A stretch of DNA of 64,000 bases from Ananas comosus. Its lineage: Eukaryota; Streptophyta; Magnoliopsida; Poales; Bromeliaceae. This document shows positions 58,920-64,000 of this stretch, piece after piece. How positions within the stretch are numbered: the stretch's first letter is position 1; each line of letters starts with the position of its first letter. The notes under the pieces were generated by a model, which was not told where the DNA came from, ran no database searches, and saw nothing but the letters and a program-made list of their open reading frames with translations. Where the stretch lies: positions 11,753,249 through 11,817,248 of the forward strand of contig NC_033628.1 of assembly GCF_001540865.1 (NCBI RefSeq). Direction: 5' to 3'. A program made the position numbers and the translations under genes.

Positions 58920-60789
58920 TGGCCCATTCCGCGCCCTCTCCAAACACTCTCCCTCCCCGCCACTCCCTCTCTCCCTCCTCCGCCATGCCCACCACCTGTT
59001 CGACCAAACTCCCACGAGAACCCCTCCCTCCTACAACTCCCTCATCCGCGCCTATGTCCAATCCCATCTCCCCCACCACGCCATGCGCCTTTTCGCCCAC
59101 ATGGTCTCCTCAGGACTTCGCCCCGACCACTTCACCTTCCCCTTCGCCCTCAAGGCGTGCGGCGACCTCCCGCTCCCCAAGCTGGGCGCTGCGGTCCACC
59201 GCACGGTTTTGGCGTCCGGGTTCGGCTCGGACGCCTACGTTCGGAACGCTTTGATCGCCATGTACATGAATTGTCGGGACAAGGACGCCGCCGCCAAGGT
59301 GTTCGATGAAATGGCTAACCGGAGCGTCGTGTCGTGGAACACCATGATCTCGGGGTGTTTTCGGAACGGGTGCGCGGACGAGGCGTTGGCGGTGTTCGAT
59401 CGGATGGTGGTGGGCGGTGGCGTCGAGATCGATCGCGCCACGGTGGTGTCGGTGTTGCCGGCGTGTGCTCACCTGAGGGATTTGGGTAGAGGGCGGAGGG
59501 TGAATAAGTTGGTTGATGAGCTTGGTTTGGGGGCTTACGTTCCGGTGAGGAATTCTTTGATTGACATGTATGCAAAGTGCGGGGATTTGCGAGAGGCGCG
59601 GAGGGTGTTCGAGGATGGAAAGTTTGAGAGGGATGTTGTTTCGTGGACGGCGATGATAGGTGGATACGTTCATAACGGATCTCCGAATGAAGCTTTAGCT
59701 CTCTCTTACCGTATGCTGCAATTGGGTGTGAGACCAAATGCGGTGACGATGGCGTCTCTGCTCTCGGCTTGTACTTCCTTGGCTTCTATTTTTCACGGCA
59801 AGTGCATTCACGCGCTATTGATTAGGCTGAGGCTCGAGTCGGACATTATTGTGGAGACCGCGCTTATCGACATGTACGCGAAATCCGATAACGTGGAATT
59901 GGGTCTTAAGGTGTTTGATAAGGGCTCGAGAAGAACTGCAACATGGAATGCTATTATATCGGGGAATGCTCGAAATGGGGAACCAATAAGTGCTATAAGA
60001 CACTTCAAGCTAATGCTGGAAGAAGCTGTGAGGCCGGATTTAGCTACAATTGCAAGCCTCCTCCCGGCCTATGCAGAGGCCGCAGATTTGCAACGAGCGG
60101 GAAATATACATTGCTGCTTATTAAAAACAGGTTTTCTTCAAAGTATGGAGGCAACCACCGGTTTAATCGATATCTATGCCAAGGCTGGGAACTTGGACGC
60201 AGCGTGGGTGCTCTTCCATGGATTAAGAGTAAAGGATTTTGTTGCGTGGAGTGCTATCATCGCCGGATATGGGATGCATGGGCATGCCAGGGTGGCTCTT
60301 TTGCTTTTAAATAGGATGGTCGAGTCGGGCATCGAACCTAATGAAGTGACGTTCACTTCTCTGTTGTATTCTTGTAGCCACGCGGGTTTGATCGACGAGG
60401 GTGTCCGACTGTTTGATAGAATGATCAAAGTGCACCGCTTGAAACCCAACGTCGATCATTATGCCTGTGTCGTTGATCTTCTAGGCCGAGCGGGGCGGCT
60501 CGAGGAAGCTTACGGGCTTATCAGAGAGATGCCATTCGAGCCCAATTATGCGGTATGGGGCGCTCTACTTGGCGGCTGCGTGACGTATGCAAATGTGGAA
60601 TTGGGAGAGTTGGCCGCAAAGCATTTGTTTGAGATCGAGCCTGAGAATACCGGGAATTACGTGCTGTTGGGGAACATATATGCGGCACTAGGCAGGTGGC
60701 AAGATGTTGCGACTGTTAGGAAAATGATGGTTGGGAGAGGCTTAGTTAAAGATGCAGGATGCAGCTTAATTGAAGCTAGCGGTGCATGA
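58915..60789 (+). CDS. PLS-class pentatricopeptide repeat protein with E motifs, intronless
   Basis: A 624-residue PPR protein of the PLS class, which binds single-stranded organelle RNA, commonly as a C-to-U editing factor. The start is ATG 58915 (MNGPFRALSKHS); the frame ends with TGA at 60787-60789. Repeats run from about residue 38 to 530, for example PSYNSLIRAYVQSHLPHHAM, VVSWNTMISGCFRNGCADEA, PVRNSLIDMYAKCGDLREAR, VVSWTAMIGGYVHNGSPNEA, FVAWSAIIAGYGMHGHARVA, and EVTFTSLLYSCSHAGLIDEG. The E region (YAVWGALLGGCVTYANVELG to GNYVLLGNIYAALGRWQDVA) ends at KDAGCSLIEASGA with no DYW domain, so it would need a partner deaminase if it edits. The N-terminus is weak as a transit peptide, though Leu/Pro/His rich. 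Single exon, as usual for this class. Confidence 0.96.
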   Translation: MNGPFRALSKHSPSPPLPLSLLRHAHHLFDQTPTRTPPSYNSLIRAYVQSHLPHHAMRLFAHMVSSGLRPDHFTFPFALKACGDLPLPKLGAAVHRTVLASGFGSDAYVRNALIAMYMNCRDKDAAAKVFDEMANRSVVSWNTMISGCFRNGCADEALAVFDRMVVGGGVEIDRATVVSVLPACAHLRDLGRGRRVNKLVDELGLGAYVPVRNSLIDMYAKCGDLREARRVFEDGKFERDVVSWTAMIGGYVHNGSPNEALALSYRMLQLGVRPNAVTMASLLSACTSLASIFHGKCIHALLIRLRLESDIIVETALIDMYAKSDNVELGLKVFDKGSRRTATWNAIISGNARNGEPISAIRHFKLMLEEAVRPDLATIASLLPAYAEAADLQRAGNIHCCLLKTGFLQSMEATTGLIDIYAKAGNLDAAWVLFHGLRVKDFVAWSAIIAGYGMHGHARVALLLLNRMVESGIEPNEVTFTSLLYSCSHAGLIDEGVRLFDRMIKVHRLKPNVDHYACVVDLLGRAGRLEEAYGLIREMPFEPNYAVWGALLGGCVTYANVELGELAAKHLFEIEPENTGNYVLLGNIYAALGRWQDVATVRKMMVGRGLVKDAGCSLIEASGA

Positions 60790-60962
60790 CCCATAAGAGA
60801 AATGGAGAAACGAGGATAGTGCATAGTTGCAGTTTGTAATTATTCTTTCCGTTAAGTTGTACTTGTCCTGGAGGAAGAAAGAGTTGAGATTGCGGTGAAA
60901 AATATCGAATGTATTTTCGCTTCACTGTTTTCTTAGCAGTTGGTGTATTGTGCACATTTAGA

Positions 60963-61453
60963 CAATGGAGCAACTGAGAACTGAAGCAAGATACATGTAT
61001 TATCAAACCAAATGATATTTACAGTGTTCTGCTTATTTTTCTTCAATCATGCATATTCACATCTATCACCAAAACCAAGCCACCACTCACACCAGTTTTT
61101 CAAATTTTTGATAACAAAGGAAAAGGAAAGCGCACAAATCACATGGATTTAGTTGATTTTAATTCCTTCCATCGGAAGGCGATCTAGCTCCTTGGGCCTT
61201 CTGTAGTACTTCAGCAAGAGAGACCAACAAACAACACTTACTGACGAGGCTGCCATCGCAGCACCGGCGACCCATGGCGGCAGACGGAGTCTCGTAGATG
61301 GGAACAGAGCTCCAGCAGCAATAGGTATTCCAATAATGTTGTATCCAAGAGCCCATACATAATTCATTCGGATTCGGGAGAAAGTCTTTCTCGAGAGGTC
61401 GATCGCCGTTATCACGTCCTCTAGATTACTCTTCATGAGGACAATGTCAGCTG
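60963..61453 (-). repeat. Duplicate of the HMA5-type gene's 3' end
   Basis: 60963-61453 is a diverged copy of 62461-62999. It covers the last part of the last exon, the stop and the 3' flank (words such as CAATGGAGCAACTGAGAA, CAGTGTTCTGCTTATTTTT and TTTTTGATAACAAA in both). The match ends in the exon at the Ala-Asp-Ile-Val codons, where GCAGCTGAC begins in both. Confidence 0.93.
61149..61452 (-). pseudogene. Detached copy of the last exon of a copper ATPase
   Basis: Encodes [64 protein letters not shown] and the end MEGIKIN with stop. It is nearly identical to the last 95 residues of the gene at 62686. It lacks the [11 protein letters not shown] part and every upstream exon, and no coding sequence continues before 61453. 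The residue before the break sits after TTTCTTGCAG, which by chance or selection looks like a splice acceptor. It is most likely a segmental-duplication relic and not a separate transporter. Confidence 0.92.
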
Positions 61454-62460
61454 CAAGAAAGATCTAATATACTTTGTGCAATTCTCATAACTATAAAATT
61501 ATTAAATTAAGTAGCTTAAATTTTTAAAGTCAAATTAAGTATCGCCAACTGGCTCAAATTAAATAAATTAAAAGGTTGGTTAGTAAAATCAACATTTGAA
61601 AAGTTCGATAGCCAACTAAAAATAGTCCATTATATATTCAGATAAATTTTGTATATTTTGATCAAATATATATCTATAATGCTGGGGTTCATTTAGAATA
61701 TTTAATTGTTGTTACACTAACAAACAATAGCATATGAGACATGCTTATCTGCTCATTTCCGTGCATCATCTACAGGGAGCGAGAGAGTAAACTAAGGGCT
61801 AGCTCGTTTAGTATTAAGACCTATCTAATAATAATAACGAAAATAGAGTTGGAGTGACATTGATCATATTGAAGTATACTTCTACGTTTTTTATTGACAC
61901 CGCAGAAAATATATATATCGTAATCATTTAATTACGATATACAAAATAGTGAAATTACGTAACGCAATCTCCCCATAATTTCAAATATAGCCTAAGCGAC
62001 GGACGGGGTGCAGCAGTGGACTAGGTTCCGTGGAAATTAACCTCATAGTGACCTCACGTGATGTTTAGTTTAATTATTGTTTTGTTCAAATGGAGTTTAA
62101 AATTTGAATGATGAGGAAAATGTCAAAGGATTTTAGTCAGCGCGTTGCAAGTGGCGGGCTCACAAAAAATATCCGTGGGCTCGTCGTCCTTCTTTAATGG
62201 GCCCTTTGAATTTTGGCATGGAAGGATTTGGATCTCAATATAACACGGCATTTATTAATTCACGAGCAACAAAAAGAGAAAAAAAAAAGAAAAAGAAAAA
62301 GAAGGGGACGTTATATAGACTTTTTGTTCGTAGGACTAGTCCCTTTGCAGAGGACTTTTGGTCCTGTGAATCAGGCGCCGTTAATCGTGCACCATAGACT
62401 GAAATCGATGGTGCGATCTGCGTCGACACAAGTGCATGCACATATAGATATCTTGGATAA
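61454..62460. other. Spacer between the two HMA copies
   Basis: AT-rich unique-looking DNA, with an A/G-rich run at about 62276-62306. No gene is seen. Confidence 0.55.
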
Positions 62461-62685
62461 CAATGGAGCAACTGAGAAATGCAGCAAGATATTTATGTTT
62501 ATCAAGCCAAATGGTATTTACAGTGTTCTGCTTATTTTTATTCAATCATGCACAGAAACTAAGCCACCACTCGCACCTCTTTTTCAAGTTTTTGATAACA
62601 AAAGGAAAGGAAAGCACACTCAACATTTTTTTTGTCCCCTGAACAACTTTACCTTATTCTTACTATATTGCATGTTCACATCTAT

Positions 62686-64000
62686 TTAGTTGATTATAAT
62701 TTGTTCCATCCGAAGGCGATCTAGCTCCTTGGGCCTTCTGTAGTACTTCAGCAAGAGAGACCAACACACAACACTTACTGACGAGGCTGCCATCGCAGCA
62801 CCGGCGACCCACGGCGGCAGACGGACTCTGGTAGACGGGAACAGAGCTCCAGCAGCAACAGGCATTCCAATAATGTTGTATCCAAGAGCCCATACATAGT
62901 TCATTCGGATTCGGGAGAAAGTCTTTCTCGAGAGGTCGATCGCCGTTATCACGTCCTCCAGATTACTCTTCATGAGGACAATGTCAGCTGCTTCTATGGC
63001 GATATCGGTGCCTGCACCTATCGCGATTCCAACATCGGCAGATACGAGCGCAGGTGAGTCATTGATTCCATCACCAACCATTGCCACAGTTTTGCCACTC
63101 ATCTGCAAATAAAATCAAATACACTAACATTATCATACACAGAAATATGTCAAACAGAAGATATTGCAGTGAAAAATCCATATGCGATTGCTCTATCTCC
63201 CAATGTTCTCAGAATAACAAAAACAATGAAACAGTACATTTGGTAATGGGTATTCAATATTTACTAGAAATTTGAATCATCTGAGAAGCGTATAAGGTGT
63301 TTCTGGGTTTTTGTGAACTTTTGATCAGCTTTGACGCATTGGATAATAATTTGATGACTTGTATGGCGCAACAAAATATTCATTAATTATTCACATACCC
63401 TCAAAAAATTGGAGAAGTTCCACAGTAATAAGAAGTTGATGGAATGAAAAAAGAGAAAAGAAGGAAAAATAGAAGGTTGACTAACAGAAAGTGTTTTATG
63501 CACATTAGTCCCTAAACTCTATCAATATTGTGTTTGAACCCTTCAAAACTCAATAATTTGTACAGTGGTACTCCCTTAATAAAAAATGTAGCACATGCAA
63601 CTGTAATGAAAAGCTCAGGCTATTTACATACCTGTAGTTCTTTTACTTTATCTGCTTTATTTTCTGGTTTTGCTTCTGCAACAACACTGTCTATACCAAC
63701 CTCCTCAGCAATGGCTTTTGCGGTGCCCAAGTTATCCCCTGTTACCATAATGCACTCCACCTTCATGGACGTAAGAAGAGATATTACTTCTCGGGCGTTG
63801 GTCTTTAGTGGATCTGATACTGCTAATACTCCAACGACTTCTCCGTCCAATAAGACAACTATTCCTGTTTGTGCTTTTTCTTCTGCTTCCATGAGGAACT
63901 CAGAGGCTTCAGTAGGGATAGGGATACCTAATCTCGACATCCAGCTCTTGCTGCCCACAATAACTTCTTTGTCTCTAACCGTGGATTTGACTCCGTAGCC
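62686..64000 (-). CDS. HMA5: HMA5-type copper-transporting P1B-ATPase, last two exons (cut by the right edge)
   Basis: Cu(+)-exporting P-type ATPase. Visible exons in reading order: 64000-63632 (open to the right edge) and 63102-62686. The first holds part of the nucleotide and phosphorylation domains: [40 protein letters not shown] and [16 protein letters not shown]. It joins [20 protein letters not shown] in phase 0. The second holds the GDGIND hinge, the [20 protein letters not shown] stretch, and the last two membrane spans with NYVWALGYN and MAASSVSVV, matching the YN and MxxSS copper-site motifs of the P1B-1 class. It ends LRMEQIIIN. The rest (metal-binding domains, CPC span, DKTGT) lies outside the window. 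Identity to class is firm; HMA5 rather than RAN1/HMA7 follows from the C-terminal sequence. Confidence 0.94.

Noticed and set aside
58911..59309. Overlapping frames starting at 58911 and 58919
   Set aside because: They arise because the GAAT repeat places ATG in every frame; Pro/His/Ser-rich shadows of the PPR gene.
1..64000. CRISPR arrays, operons, or a new multi-gene defence or metabolic cluster
   Set aside because: None seen. Genes are of unrelated families, have introns and occur on both strands as normal in a plant genome.

Overview
The window is nuclear DNA from a flowering plant. Its genes have many introns with GT..AG borders and 3' splice sites that follow pyrimidine tracts. The protein families are plant ones: PRONE-type RopGEF, an AHL protein with a PPC domain, an MCTP, a PLS-class PPR, and a plant HMA5-type ATPase. 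The intergenic DNA is AT-rich and full of MITEs, SINE-like units and small LTR elements. The strongly GC-rich, intronless MCTP gene and GC-rich first exons beside AT-rich spacers fit a monocot, perhaps a commelinid such as pineapple. That placement is inference.

Layout from left to right: the last three exons of MED12 (+, cut by the left edge); a seven-exon RopGEF (-, convergent with MED12); a repeat-rich spacer; a damaged SKP1-like gene (+) whose last exon is tandemly duplicated; a ten-exon plastid-type SLH-domain protein (+); a pectin acetylesterase with 12 or 13 exons (-, convergent with the SLH gene); about 7 kb of transposon-rich spacer; a DUF3527 protein (+); an AHL DNA-binding protein (+) with a complete TRIM retrotransposon in its fourth intron and a small LTR element just after its stop; a six-exon glutathione peroxidase (-); an intronless MCTP gene (-) whose 5' part is duplicated around an assembly N; an intronless PPR gene (+); a detached copy of the last exon of a copper ATPase (-); and the 3' part of that ATPase gene (HMA5 type, -), which runs off the right edge.

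The genes do not form a pathway or cluster. They are ordinary plant genes for transcription (MED12, AHL), ROP GTPase signalling (RopGEF), ubiquitin ligase assembly (SKP1-like), cell wall modification (pectin acetylesterase), redox defence (GPX), membrane contact or trafficking (MCTP), organelle RNA processing (PPR) and copper transport (HMA5).

I found no previously undescribed multi-gene system. The most informative observations are structural: a non-autonomous Mutator-like MITE family with two full copies and clean target duplications, a TRIM inside an AHL intron, a clustered tRNA-like SINE family, a 46-bp hairpin insertion that breaks the SKP1-like frame, a duplicated 3' splice site in the DUF3527 gene, a PPR start codon lying inside a GAAT microsatellite, a segmental duplication of the HMA5 3' end, and a probable assembly duplication in the MCTP gene. 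Splice junctions were set by hand from GT/AG sites, phase continuity and family expectation. No alignment or transcript evidence was available.
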